Source: Owenia fusiformis (Eukaryota; Annelida; Polychaeta; Sabellida; Oweniidae). Taken from it: DNA of 64,000 nucleotides. The first letter of the stretch is position 1; every line of letters begins with the position of its first letter. The stretch covers positions 17,186,931 through 17,250,930 of the forward strand of contig CAIIXF020000003.1 in assembly GCA_903813345.2 (NCBI GenBank), given 5' to 3'. Under the pieces are notes generated by a model, which was not told the origin of the DNA, ran no database searches, and saw nothing but the letters and a program-made list of their open reading frames with translations. Positions 13,701 through 25,234 of this stretch are shown one piece after another. The translations under genes and the position numbers were made by a program.

Positions 13701-16700
13701 AAATGCAGGAAATAAAGGTAATTGAGAAGAATTAGTATTTGCAACTTTGCTATAATGCTTATCTGGATAAATATAGTATAGTAAAACCTGTCTTAGTGAA
13801 CACCTCTCTCTAGTGAACACCTGTCTCTAGTGAACACCTATCTCTATTGAACACCTGTCTCTAGTGGACACCCTTCCTCTGCACATACTCTACTGACTTC
13901 TGTATAAATTACCCTCTCTGAAGTAAACACCTACCAACAGTGAACACATCTTTGTGGCTCCATAGGTGTTCACAGGGTTTACTGTATTCATACTGGTTAA
14001 AGTGTTAACCTGATAAGTTTTCATTTTATTCCTTGCTGATTCCACTCTTTTCCACTCTATTTGTTATTTCAAACCATGTCTAACATGAAGATAATCAACA
14101 TTTTCTATGCAAAAATTTAATATCGATTTAATACTTAATATGCTTTATAGGGCTTTAATATGCTTTTTATATTTTTAAATGTTTCCCTTTGTGCCCTTTT
14201 GAGGAATGGTAAAAAGAAATCATAAACCAGATTGGAATTTTATGCACAGGCAAGATCATTGGATGAATAAGATGCTACCTTGCTTGATTAAACTTTAATT
14301 AACAGAGAGTTACAGATTGCAGATCAGCCATTGAGTCACAAATATTCTATCTACTATGCCACAGAAAGTGATACATGGACAATTAATACATGTAGGTGCA
14401 AAATTCTGTTCAAAGTTGGTCAAAATATGCCAATTTTTCAGGAATTTTCTCATTTTCAATTGGGTGAAAAAAGGTTTAATGTGAGTGCTAGCTCACTTTC
14501 AATATCTCAATATCTTCTGTAAGATCCGGCTTCATCATATGATTTTATGGGTCTTATACTTTACATCAATGACACATTTTTGGAGGAAAATCATTTACCT
14601 TATTTAACAAAATTAGGTTTTGCTTTGGAGACTCTTTTACCTTTTCTCATCATATCACCCCCCCCCCCTCCCTTATATAGATAACGAGGGTTGACTGTAA
14701 ATGAAAAGTGTGTGTTAGGTGTAAACATATCTTGCAATAAAAAAAAGATAATTCCAAGATCTAAATGAACCAATTTAGAGTATAAATTAGAATCTTTATC
14801 ATATCTTTCCACTTGCTTGGATTTCAATTGTAGATTCCAGTAAAGTGTGTAATGTGATTGATGAAGACTTTTGTGAGATAAGATGTGCTAGTATGGTAGA
14901 TGTGAGTTCCTGTAGGTAAACTCTATGAGGCTACCAAAGGGGAATCTGTCATATCACATTATTGAGTTCCTGTAGGTATACTGTATGGGGCTCCAAAGGG
15001 GGAACCTATCATTTCACATTATCTCATTGACATCTCATTATCAATTGACTCATAATTAAATATTTCAATTTGATCCCAAAATACAATTATCTGTAATAAT
15101 ATTTTGGACTGATTTTGGATTAATATATTGACCTTGTCCAGTTTGTACCTAATGATGGAAGATTTTATTAGTTTTTCACTGGCTCATTTTTTTAAATAAT
15201 CAAATCTCAACATCTCGTTTGATACAGAATAACATGCATAGTGCATAACCATAAAATAAATGGTGAGATTTACCCCAGTTCAATTTTTAATTTGTTTTAT
15301 TAAAAGCAAAATTTTATTATATTTTTATTAAGTAAAAACTTATTTAGTAAAATAAATCTCTTATCTAGTTAAATTCAAAAAAGCACAAAATGTCAAATGG
15401 GTCAACATTTGAAAAACTGGTGGTCAAAAAAGCACAAAATGTCAAATGGGGCAACATTTGAATATCTGATGGGCGAAAAAGCACAAAATGAGGCAACATT
15501 AATATTTGGAAACTTGGTGGTCTAAAAACACAAAATGTCAAATAGGGTAACATTTAAAAAATGATTGGCTAAAAAGCACAAAATGAGGCAACATTAATAT
15601 TTGAAACCTGGTGGTCTAAAAGCATAAAATGAGGCAACATTAATATTTGAAACCTGGTGGTCTAAAAGCATAAAATGAGGCAACATTAATATTTGAAAAC
15701 CTGGAAAATGAGGCAACATTAATATCTGAAAACCTTGTTGTCTAAAAGCACAAAATGAGGCAGCATTAATATTTGAAAAAAGTGGTGGTCTAAAAGCACA
15801 AAATGAGACAACATTAATATTTGAAAACCTGGAAAATGAGGCAACATTAATATCTGAAAGTCTTGTTGTCTAAAAGCACAAAATGAGGCAACATTAATAT
15901 CTGAAAACCGTGTTGTCTAAAAGCACAAAATGAGGCAGCATAAATATTTGAAAACCTTGTGGTCTAAAAGCACAAAATGAAGCAATATTAATATTTGATA
16001 ACCTGGTGGTCTAAAATGACAAAATGAGACAACATTAATATTTGAAGATCTGATGGTCTAAAAGCACAAAATGAGGCAAAATTACTATTTGAAAATCTGA
16101 TGGTCTAAAAAGTCCAAATGATGATATCTGAAAACCTGGCATGGTGGTCTCAGGAGGTGCATGATGAGGCATCAAACAGAACTATTATTCTTGAGCATAC
16201 GCCCCTCTGGGTTTATGATAATCTAGAATATACATTATTCAACATTCAGGCAAGTTTTAAATATTTTATGTGGTCAGAAATACCTCTGTTATTCAAGATC
16301 AACCTGTGTTTAGTCTAGATACATGTATGCCATGAGACATGTACAGATGTTTATGATAACAAATGTTCTCAGTTATCTTAAGTTGGCTTATCAGAATAGA
16401 TATTAGTAAATTAAAATCAAGATAGCTGGTGAAATGAAATTCTAGCCACATACTAACAGAACAGGGAAATTAATTCCCATATCCAATATTCCATATTGGA
16501 GCTTTACATTTACAGAAATTATGATTTGTAGTACTTAGTTTATTAATGGTACAAGAAACCAGACTTTTATGAATTAAAAACATTTGGGTTTTGTTCAAGA
16601 TCACACTGTTCTTTCACTCTTTGGTCTTCTCTTAATATCCCTTGTACACATGAAGGGGGTGAGAATAATGTACAGTAGAGTGGGGGCCATTCAAGACTAC

Positions 16701-17713
16701 ATAACAGACTTGTAACTAGACTAAGAATTAAGCATGAGGAATGATACAGTGTATAAATACAGTAAATATACTGCAGATAATAAATTAAAAGTTACAAATA
16801 AATTATGCATACAACATGTATTTGTTTTTGAAAAGCAGGCACTTTTTCTGAAAAGGAGGCAAGGGATGATCGGTGCAAGAAATATTGTATTTTGCCAATT
16901 TTTCGAAACTTACTCTCAGCTAGCTCTAGTTCTTCTTACAACTATTCACAACATACATCTGGATATGTATTCAACTGAAGCAATACAACAGACTGACAAT
17001 AATAAATACATACAATTACGTGTAACTTACCATCCAATATACCACGGTTTTGAGTTGGATCCCTTCATATATGCCTCTTCAGATGACATCTTGAACACAT
17101 CGCTCAAGTTATGAAAATTGGTTTTATATGGAAAGAATTGACAATTATCCTCAAAGTTCTCCAAAGCTGGACTATCCTCATTGTAAAGTTCTTTGAAAAA
17201 TTGAAAGTTGAAAACTCCCGGAGCTGTCCAATTATCAGTGGCGTTTAGAATGACAACTGGCCTTCCGGTATAGGCATATTTTTGTTCAAATATATCTGCT
17301 GTGATTTTGTTGACTTTGTCAATATTTGTTACGCCATGGCATATTGTACAATCTGTCGGTGGACGTGTCACCTCATAGACAACATCCGGCATTTCTATGG
17401 CACATAACTCACTGTCAATATCGACATCCCACCATTCGTCAAAATAAAAGTCTGCCAATGCTTTATTAGAAATCGGCCACTCAGATTTCCAAACTCCAAT
17501 AGCTACTGCCACAAGAACAGTTGCAATCGCACTTGCAATAAATAAATATCTTTTTGAGAATATCCTAAAAAATGAGGAAGTGATAACGTTTGGGCCGTCA
17601 AGAAGATGAAGCGATTTTACCTCAGATAGCTGCTTAGTTGAAAGTTTGAACTTTTTCAATTTGAATTGTAATTTTCGGAAACTTTCCTCAATGTCTACTT
17701 CTTTTTCCGTCAT
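10798..17713 (-). CDS. Membrane-anchored JmjC-domain Fe(II)/2-oxoglutarate oxygenase
   Basis: Four exons read in frame: 17713-17031, 11900-11765, 11279-11147 and 10883-10798 (TGA stop), giving 345 residues. A basic N-terminal segment is followed by one hydrophobic helix (about 56-75), so the catalytic part probably faces the ER/Golgi lumen or cell exterior (type II topology, inferred). A cysteine-containing linker (CTICHGV) precedes the cupin fold. The Fe(II) triad is H273-x-D275 (in PIH|ID, split by an intron) and H327 (NVWFHGT); GNPSWQAQITGEKKW supplies the strand following the HxD, with a lysine that may bind 2-oxoglutarate. It resembles cupin_8/JmjC hydroxylases (JMJD6/JMJD8-like) rather than histone demethylases; the substrate cannot be told. 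Exon 2's acceptor is amplified about 19-fold in intron 1. The gene diverges from TMPPE. Confidence 0.8.
10995..11075. repeat. Dispersed ACCACCAAACACC repeat, copy 1
   Basis: The sequence (caccaaccaccaaacactgaccaccg and a 'gtggtgacataaaaa' end) recurs at 19073-19185, 29170-29305 and 56458-56610. It is an interspersed element of unknown class. Confidence 0.45.
11765..11900 (-). CDS. JmjC gene exon 2
   Basis: The exon begins after TTCTAG with G-AGT-AAC-TGT, completing the split Trp codon of exon 1 (GW|SNCDAAAANILREHY) and ending in the metal-ligand histidine (GYGAPIH). Its first ~31 bases, with the acceptor, are the seed of the 63-bp array directly upstream. I chose this acceptor because only the copy nearest the exon body is continuous with the rest of the exon. 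Confidence 0.8.
11868..13041 (-). repeat. 63-bp minisatellite built from the JmjC exon 2 acceptor (~19 copies)
   Basis: The unit, read on the minus strand, is intron sequence ending TTGTGATTCTAG, then exon 2's first bases (GAGTAACTGTGATGCAGCAG...), then intron again. About 19 copies follow head to tail with few length changes. Variant copies (GTTGGTG and GCTGTTG types) alternate in a block that repeats about every 252 bp (copies 4-7 and 8-11), indicating secondary amplification. Because 63 is 21 codons, long frames stay open on both strands; these are by-products, not proteins. Confidence 0.9.
13056..13201. mobile_element. Fragment of the pogo-like MITE family
   Basis: It contains GTGGAACACTTTT, AAGTCCCA, 'gacttaattttaaatgaacctc' and ends GTTCCACTTGAACAGGTTTCACCG, matching in order the inner part of the element at 22647-23486. 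It lies against the end of the 63-bp array and has lost its left terminus. Confidence 0.6.
13779..13984. mobile_element. pogo-like MITE with TA target duplication
   Basis: The left end is TAGTAAAACCTGTCTTAGTG and the right end is the inverted TGTTCACAGGGTTTACTG, flanked by TA on each side. 'AGTGAACACC' recurs several times inside. There is no ORF. Terminal CAGTA and a TA duplication are pogo/Tigger features. Confidence 0.7.
14903..15024. repeat. Two-copy 61-bp tandem repeat
   Basis: GAGTTCCTGTAGGTA starts a unit at 14903 and again at 14964. The two copies differ at several places. It lies in JmjC intron 1 with no exon content. Confidence 0.7.
15365..16130. repeat. Irregular 45-60-bp tandem array in JmjC intron 1
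   Basis: About 15 copies of a unit like AAAAGCACAAAATGAGGCAA-CATTAATATTTGAAAACCTGG-TGGTCT. Unit lengths vary through loss of the GGTGGTC part. I see no exon or splice site within it. Confidence 0.85.
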
Positions 17714-17961
17714 CTTGAAGAAATGAGTAACTTTGACATTTCTTTCTCATTTTGTGTTTGCCGCTTTTACATTAACAAATATATATAAGTTAAAGTTGAA
17801 TTAAAAATGAATTTGGAAGTTTTAGTCACTTATATTTTCCTGAGTGTACCTACGGATTACTATACATATATGTTATAAGTTTTAAGATGATCTGCTGCCA
17901 AAAAATAGAGAATATTTAGAAGTTTTAAGCGGTAATCATGCGACCTTGAACTTTGACCAAA
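17714..17961. promoter_or_regulatory. Shared head-to-head promoter region (JmjC / TMPPE)
   Basis: Only 248 bp separate the two divergent start codons, so both 5' UTRs and core promoters must fit here unless upstream non-coding exons exist. A TATATATAAG stretch lies at about 17780, but AT-richness makes this weak evidence. The arrangement is that of a bidirectional promoter (inferred). Confidence 0.5.
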
Positions 17962-20900
17962 ATGGCGCTCTCCGCAAAATGGATTTTCTCTGCAATTTTA
18001 GGGATTATTGCCGTTATTCTCGGTAATTTGTATATATTTACACTAGATAAGAATACAAGAGCAAAACTTCTTCGTGGACAATTTGTAATAGTGATACAAA
18101 CACTGATGTTTGTGGGCTCAAAATACATTTATAAGCACTTGTTTATAAAAATTGTGAAAAATCAAAAACCCGGAAGTGATCATCAAGGGAAAAAAGATCA
18201 TGAACGTGCAATGAATGAACAACAATATAAACCAAGTAAAGGCATACGAATATGGAGATTTATAGTTTTAACATTCCTGATCTTATCACACCTAAGTTAT
18301 TTTACAAACTTATTCCTAATCGGAACAGAGCCCCATTGGTTCGCAATGCTGTGTTATACGTGTCTCGGTACATTCATACAATTGCTATGGTGTTTATTTT
18401 TACTTGGAATCATACAGAAAATAGCTATATTTCTCAATAGATACAATTCTGTTATACTTAAACCAAAAGTTAGGGCATCAATCGCAATAGTCATGGCACT
18501 TTGTCTGGCATCAATTGGAATATATACAGTTTCTGGAATGCCCAAAGTGAAGAAAGTAACAATTCCCTTGAAGAACTGGCCTCAATCACTGGAAGGATTT
18601 AGAATTGTACAGTTGACAGATATCCATCTTGGGCCGACAGTTGGCAAAACAATGCTTGAGGGACTGATATTGAGAGTCAATGAGTTAGACCCAGGTAATC
18701 CGAAATAGTTAATAATCTAGACTCTTAATTGATAAATGTATGTCATTGGTGCATATTACAAGAAATACTGAATTCGAGTGTCTCAGTCATTTCTGAGTGC
18801 ATATTTGTAGTTGTCATGAATATACTTGATGTGACAAGTATAGAACATATGTACCCTCCCTTGAAACCAGTGTAATGTACATGTAACTGTATCTTTAGAC
18901 CTGCAAAATTTCCTGTTTTTATAGATCTTGTTGTCTTGACTGGAGATTTAACTGATGCAACTGTAGAGAGACTTAATGGTGCAGCAGATCCATTACAGCA
19001 TCTACATGGCAGATATGGTCGATTCTTTGTGACAGGTATACGTCCTATATACATTACCTAATTTTTATGTCACCACCAGAAGTGATGACACAGTGTTACA
19101 CATGTTGTAGTCTCCAACTTTTTATTTGTTAACAGATGTCAGTGTCTGGAACAAATTATAGCATCTGCCACAAATGGCAGGCGGTGACATTTTGTGTGTT
19201 AATGCATTGTATTTCTATATACGTCATATACTTTGTAGAATCACGTTCATTCAGACTTGTTCAACTATTTTACATTCATCCTGAATATTTACCTTCAGTG
19301 ATTATAAATAATACATCGACTTATTATATCACCTCACTGTAGGTAACCATGAGTATTACACAGGGGATGTCGACCATTGGTTTAGACATCTGAAATCCTT
19401 GGACTTCACTGTACTTCACAATGATTGTGTGGAAATCAGGAGCAAAAATAACCCCAAAGAACATTTCTGTCTTGCTGGTACAGATGACAGGGAGGCTGTA
19501 AGATTTCAGTGAGTTGCATAAGATATTGTAATTTTCTGGGAATATGTGATATCTGTATATTGAAGGAAATTCAGGACTATCCACTGTTTTTTTAAATGCA
19601 GATTATTCCAACTACTGTACGCCTGGTATTATTCGAGTGCGATTAACTTTGGCGCTTTTCGCGAGGGTGTTAAAATCGTGAAAAATTATCGTCGCGAAAT
19701 TGCCAATTAAATCCCCGGGAATTTGTTTTTACCCGGGGCTCTGATGCATTTCCTTTTGTCTACTAGTTTGGATCGAGTTATAGTACTTCAATAGTACTGT
19801 GCAACTCCATGACTTTACTATGCGCATGTGCGGCAATGAAAGAGCACGTGCGCACGATTGCTCACGTGATCGTAGCCTGCAATTTGATTGGACATCATAT
19901 ACTGGGGAATCCCCGAACACGATAAAATACAGTATTCGCGAAATTTAATAGCCGCGAAACCGTGTTTTCGCAAAATTCGCGAAATTAAAGCTCGCGAATA
20001 ATACCGGGTGTACAGTACCATTCAGAAGCATGTATTTTAACATATCATTCAGATGACCATGATCATAAAATATCATTCATATTAGGCCTCACATTAATAT
20101 TAACTTAGATTAACATGCATGTATTTTAACAGATACATGTATTTTAACATGTAATTTATATGACCATATATGAGCTTAAGATACAATTCATATATCCATA
20201 ATGTTAACTGCCATTCATATTACCAGATGTATTTTATTTCAACTCATATTTCAGATATGGAGATCACCGCATGGATCTACCCAAAGCTGTCAAAGACTGT
20301 GAGGAAAGATCACCTATTATTCTATTGGCTCATCAGCCAAAATCTGCTAAGGAAGCTTTACAATCAAATCCAAATATTAGTCTAGTCTTATCAGGTTGGT
20401 CTGTTTTACAATAATCCTTCTAATCTAAAGTATCAAACTTAAGTTTTGAACACACACTGCTAAATTCTGGTCAACATTCTTGAAGTAGGGAAAGTTGTAT
20501 GCGCTTGTAGGGAGCATTGTGTGATTTAAGTCCCGCTTTCAATTTCATGTACCAATATAGTCCTATATATACATGTAGATGTTTGCTCTATTTACTTACA
20601 GGTCATACCCATGGTGGCCAAATGTTTCCCATAAGTATAGGGGCCTGGTTGGTGAATCCAAGGTCTTTATCAATATAGTCCTATATGTAGATGTTTGCTC
20701 TATTTACTTACAGGTCATACCCATGGTGGCCAAATGTTCCCCATCAGTATAGGGGCCTTGTTGCTGAATCCAAGGTCTTTATCAATATAGTCCTATATGT
20801 AGATGTTTGCTCTATTTACTTACAGGTCATACCCATGGTGGCCAAATGTTCCCCATCAGTATAGGGGCCTTGTTGCTGAATCCAAGGTCTTTATCAATAT

Positions 20901-21418
20901 AGTCCTATATGTAGATGTTTGCTCTATTTACTTACAGGTCATACCCATGGTGGCCAAATGTTCCCCATCAGTATAGGGGCCTTGTTGCTGAATCCAAGGT
21001 CTTTATCAATATAGTCCTATATGTAGATGTTTGCTCTATTTACTTACAGGTCATACCCATGGTGGCCAAATGTTCCCCATCAGTATAGGGGCCTTGTTGC
21101 TGAATCCAAGGTCTTTATCAATATAGTCCTATATGTAGATGTTTGCTCTATTTACTTACAGGTCATACCCATGGTGGCCAAATGTTCCCCATCAGTATAG
21201 GGGCCTGGTTGGTGAATCCATATTACCAAGGCCTTTACCAATATAGTCCCCACCAATACGTTTATGTCTCACCAGGAACGTTCTATTTTGGAATCCCAAT
21301 GAGGATTTTTACTTCAATGGAACTGACAGAGATTACAATTATGTCAGAAACAAAGTGGAAACAATCATTAGAGAAGAAAAGACCTAAACCAATAACTGCG
21401 AAGCCTGCTAAAAATTAA
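17962..21418 (+). CDS. TMPPE: Transmembrane metallophosphoesterase (TMPPE)
   Basis: Five exons read in frame: 17962-18694, 18925-19035, 19343-19508, 20255-20394 and 21162-21418 (TAA stop), giving 468 residues against about 450 in vertebrate TMPPE. The N-terminal half has about five hydrophobic helices (roughly 7-27, 40-60, 95-117, 125-147, 165-187). The metallophosphoesterase domain follows with its metal ligands in order: D220 and H222 (TDIHLG), D252 (TGDLTD), N283/H284 (GNHEYY), H363 (AHQP), and H385/H387 (GHTHGG). It resembles bacterial YkuE-like phosphoesterases; the physiological substrate is not known. The start ATG at 17962 gives MALSAKW; an upstream in-frame TTG is not used. Exon 5's acceptor is present six times; only the last copy gives a full domain. 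The exon 3 donor (CA|GTGAGT) is inferred from phase. Confidence 0.88.
19073..19185. repeat. Dispersed ACCACCAAACACC repeat, copy 2
   Basis: Read on the minus strand it matches the 29170-29305 copy: ATGTCACCACCAGAAGTGAT, a GTTGGAGACTACA-like segment, and the CTGCCATTTGT block at its far end. It lies in TMPPE intron 2. Confidence 0.5.
19613..20017. mobile_element. CG-rich MITE with GCGAA motifs in TMPPE intron 3
   Basis: Ends are TACTGTACGCCTGGTATTAT and the inverted ATAATACCGGGTGTACAGTA. The interior repeats TTCGCGAAAT and GCGCACG-type motifs and is far richer in CpG than its surroundings. There is no coding capacity. The superfamily is not evident from the termini. Confidence 0.7.
20554..21250 (+). 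repeat. 112-bp tandem array of the TMPPE exon 5 acceptor (6 copies)
   Basis: Exon-like starts after TTTACTTACAG lie at 20602, 20714, 20826, 20938, 21050 and 21162, exactly 112 bp apart. Each unit is about 33 bp of intron with acceptor plus about 79 bp of exon (GHTHGGQMFPISIGA...). Copies 1-5 lack about 9 bp (ATATTACC region) and shift into a stop soon after NPRSLSI; copy 6 is the true exon. Copies 2-5 share ALLLNP where copies 1 and 6 have AWLVNP. An 11-bp match (CAATATAGTCC) between the intron at 20556 and the exon may have seeded the first duplication. Confidence 0.93.
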
Positions 21419-22646
21419 CCACTTCATGCTCGTCTTATATAGGAAAAGAGGCGTCACAGCAAGCTATAATAATTCTAATCCATGGCAGTCCTTCTGCAAA
21501 TACAGGGTGGCCAAAAAAAAGCAAAACTCAGAACCTTAATTCAAAGATTTGTGGGTTGTTTTTTGGGTCACCCTGCACCATTTCATTGTACTTGTCAAAC
21601 AGAAGAGAGGGCTGAGACAATGCAAATCATCTCAAAATCACCCATAGTGGAGGTCCATGGACTTTGTAAATGATATTAAGCTGGTTTAGAACCCTATTTA
21701 ACTTCTTAAATACCAGACTTTGATTCCACATCAAATATTGAAGTTACATTTATATACATGTATATCATTTGTTATTTTGCAGTGAAAGTTTTGAGGAATT
21801 AATTTCATTCAGGGTTCATTATTTGATTAAATCCATTAAATGTAGAAGGGAAACTAGGTAAAGTTAAGAATTCGTAAAATCCATTGTTCTCTAACGTCAT
21901 TCTATCCATATTTACAACAATCGATTTATGAATTTGTAACTTTACAGAGTTTCTGTTAATGACGCCCTGGTGATCATTCCATATACTGTAGTTGGATGCC
22001 TGCTAAAGCAAAACATAATTTGTAAATATAATCGATTGGAACAATCAGTTATAATGGATTAGAACATGCATGATTGCAACAGGGTACAACTGCATGTGCA
22101 CAATGTATTTTTAACATATTGTATTCTCTCTAATGAGCGGACAGTTCCAATGACTGCACATGCAACTTTTATTTTGAGTATGAACTCAGGAAAACACAAA
22201 GTTTAATGCATTAGTTTAGATTATTTACACAACATGATAATATCGATTGATGATTATATTTAATGCAGCGAAAGAAATGCAGGAGTTGTAGAGAATGTAA
22301 ACCTAAGTGATAACAACTAAAAATGATTATCAATAGTATTTTTTCTAAATTTTTTGTATGTATGCTTATTGGAATCTCTCAATATCTTACTCTTTTAAAT
22401 TTCAATTTTGAAACTGTACTGCGCTCTTTAGAGAGAATATGGTAACTTAATTGTTTGAAACATTCCTTGAAAATTAAAATCTTACTATCATAAATATGGC
22501 TTGTACATCATTATGTAATTTTGTCATTCCAAAACTTACCTACTATTTTTAGTTCTAGTATTTAGTCTAGTGCTATTTTTAGTTTGACAGAGTTTTTAGA
22601 ACATTCCTTTATAAGTGATCAAATATGACTTGTACTTTATGAAGTA
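21419..22646. other. 3' flank of TMPPE, no further gene
   Basis: AT-rich sequence presumably carrying the TMPPE 3' UTR. Short ORFs only. I see no clear structure. Confidence 0.5.
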
Positions 22647-23486
22647 CAGTAGAACCTGCTAAGTGGAACATCTCCGTAAGCGGAACACCTCGCAAGTGGA
22701 ACACTTTTTTGAAGTCCCATTTTAAAAACCCATTGACTTAATGTTAATTGAACCTCTGTAAGTGGAACACCTCCAAACTTGAACAGTGAACACCCCATAT
22801 TGAAAAATTAACCTGCTAAGTGGAACAGTCAATTTCCATAAATTTCAATATTGATACTTATGTAAACAAAATTAACCTCCAACAGTGATACCTGGGTATG
22901 AAAACGTGATAATTGGCAAATTAGGATTTTAATGGATTACCATATAGTCAATTGGATTAACCTCCTGTAGAGATCAACATGTGATGCTACCACTAATTAA
23001 TTTGATAATTAGCAAATTAGAATTTCATAAGATAATCATTCAGCAAATTGGATTAAGAGATGGACATGTGATGCTCTTGCCTCTTGCTATTTGTTTCATA
23101 CTTAATAAGTAAGCTTAAGAATGTCAGTTAAAAAACAAATGAATTATTAGCATTAGGAGCAAGTCTTTGAAACTTAATTGCCTTATCTTAGTGTCTGAGA
23201 CTGGCAGAATGAGGAGGATTGAGAATGTCAGAAAACATTTTTGGCAGAATGAGGAGGATTAAGAATGTCAGATACCTTTTTGAGTAAAACAAATAGATAA
23301 TTAATGCTATATAGCTGCCTTGCAATGGTCGGAGAATCTTATTTTCAGTGATACATATCAACTCTATATTTAATCTTGTATGTTCGTCAAATCCCCGCGA
23401 ACCCAAAACCTCCGTAAGTGGAACACCTCCTAAGTGGAACGCTTTTTGGAAGAACGGAGAGTGTTCCACTTACACAGGTTCTACTG
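22647..23486. mobile_element. 840-bp pogo-like non-autonomous element
   Basis: Ends are CAGTAGAACCTGCTAAGTGG and the inverted GTTCCACTTACACAGGTTCT-ACTG, flanked by TA. The termini hold repeated AAGTGGAACACCTC motifs. The interior has no transposase. It is the longest and best preserved member of the family in the window. Confidence 0.8.
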
Positions 23487-25234
23487 TAGATATTCCATGA
23501 CATGCTATTTGCAAAATGTATATTGAGTGTCATCAAAATATTATTTGGCTGAATGCATGAAGCATGGGCTTTCAAGAAACCCCATTAACTTCACATGCAA
23601 TTCAACTAGTGTGAAATGTAATTCTTAAAAGGACTTATCTTACTAGATAAATTTTCATTCGAATTTATTGAAAAATAAAGAAATTAGAGAGATATTATGA
23701 GAACTTTACGATCAATCCTCGTATAGTATATGTTACATCATAAATACTTCGAAATAGACTAATTTCTACTTTGTTACAGTTGCAGCAACTTAAAATAGAA
23801 ATCAGACCAGAGACCACAAGTTTGAGTTGAAGTTGCAGCAACTGAAGTGAGTCGGTTATTCATCAATTTAGAAAATTGAGACCTAATAAATTCTGACCTC
23901 TTTTGTGAACCAAAGGCACTAGGATATATCCCTATTGCCTAGATCTCTGATGTCATACTTTGTAGGCTGCAATCAAGGAGGATTGGCTCCAAGGGTTCCA
24001 TCTCGATATTCTACCAAATATGGTGTAATGACCTTGACCTTATCACCCAGAGTCATGTCATGATTACAAAATTCAAAATTAAACAGCCACCATTTTATCA
24101 CTTGAGAATTTGAATCATGAGTTCAAAACACTATTAATATCAAGTTGGAATCCTGGGAGCCAATCTTCTTTGGCAGCAATCTTTGTAAACACTTTTGAAA
24201 ATAAACTATAATTTCAACTTGATTCTTTGCTGAAACTGTCAGAATAACATCATTGCCAATATTTCTCATGAAATATGGAATTTATGTACTGCAGAATTAT
24301 GGGGCTATCAGGAATTTACCAATAAAATATTGCCAATGAGACCAAGTGTAAAAAACACCCCATTCCACCAATTTGGAAAATTTGGTAAATGATAGAGAAA
24401 TACAGATATCCTAACTGTTAGCCTATTGTGTTAGGACTGGCTGGTCAACCTGGCCATTATAAATACAGTACTAGTAATAGAAACTATTATTATAGAATTC
24501 TGTTCTATGTATTTGATTCCAGGGTAAATTGATATTTATTGTATGAGAGTCTTTATATTTAATTCTACTTATTAATATGTTAGGCTGTTTAGTTTAATTT
24601 CAAAATCATAAAGTTAATATTCTGAAAACTGCCAAATTGAATATCACAGTGAGAAATCCTCATTGAAATTCTACAACGTTTGTTATACATTGTAAGTTTC
24701 ACACAATGATTCATTGTAAAAAGTTAGCAATATTTATGTGAATGTGCACATACACTCTTAGATTGTTATGTAGATTTGTTACATGTTTTGTTTACTTAGA
24801 TACTAATAAATTAATAATTGATGAATAATTATGTTGAATAAATAAAAGATCAATTAATGTCATTGATTATAAACAAGGTTAATGCATTTGTTTCATATTG
24901 GTGTACAAACACAAAAATAGTATGCATCCAAAAGGATCCGTACCCATTAGTGTACCTATAAGGACTAAGAAATTTTTTCGAAAGGGTAAATTGGAATTCT
25001 AGGAATATTCTTATATAATATGAATCTTTAAGAAGTATATTTTCAACAAATCATTAAAATAATCTTTAGAATATGGTAAAAAGTTGTTTTTTACAGTGAT
25101 CCTTAACACATGTCATTCTGACTCTTAAAATGAGTAATTTTCACAAAACCTTCATAAAATCTTGATTTTTGTAGATACACTTAAATTGACTTGTCAGTAT
25201 AAAACTACATTGTGTCTGAGTATAATAACCTTCA
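23487..25234. other. Intergenic stretch, nothing recognised
   Basis: AT-rich with short ORFs. Candidate AATAAA signals at about 23669, 24197 and 24835 could serve TMPPE, which would then have a long 3' UTR; none can be chosen from sequence alone. Confidence 0.5.
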
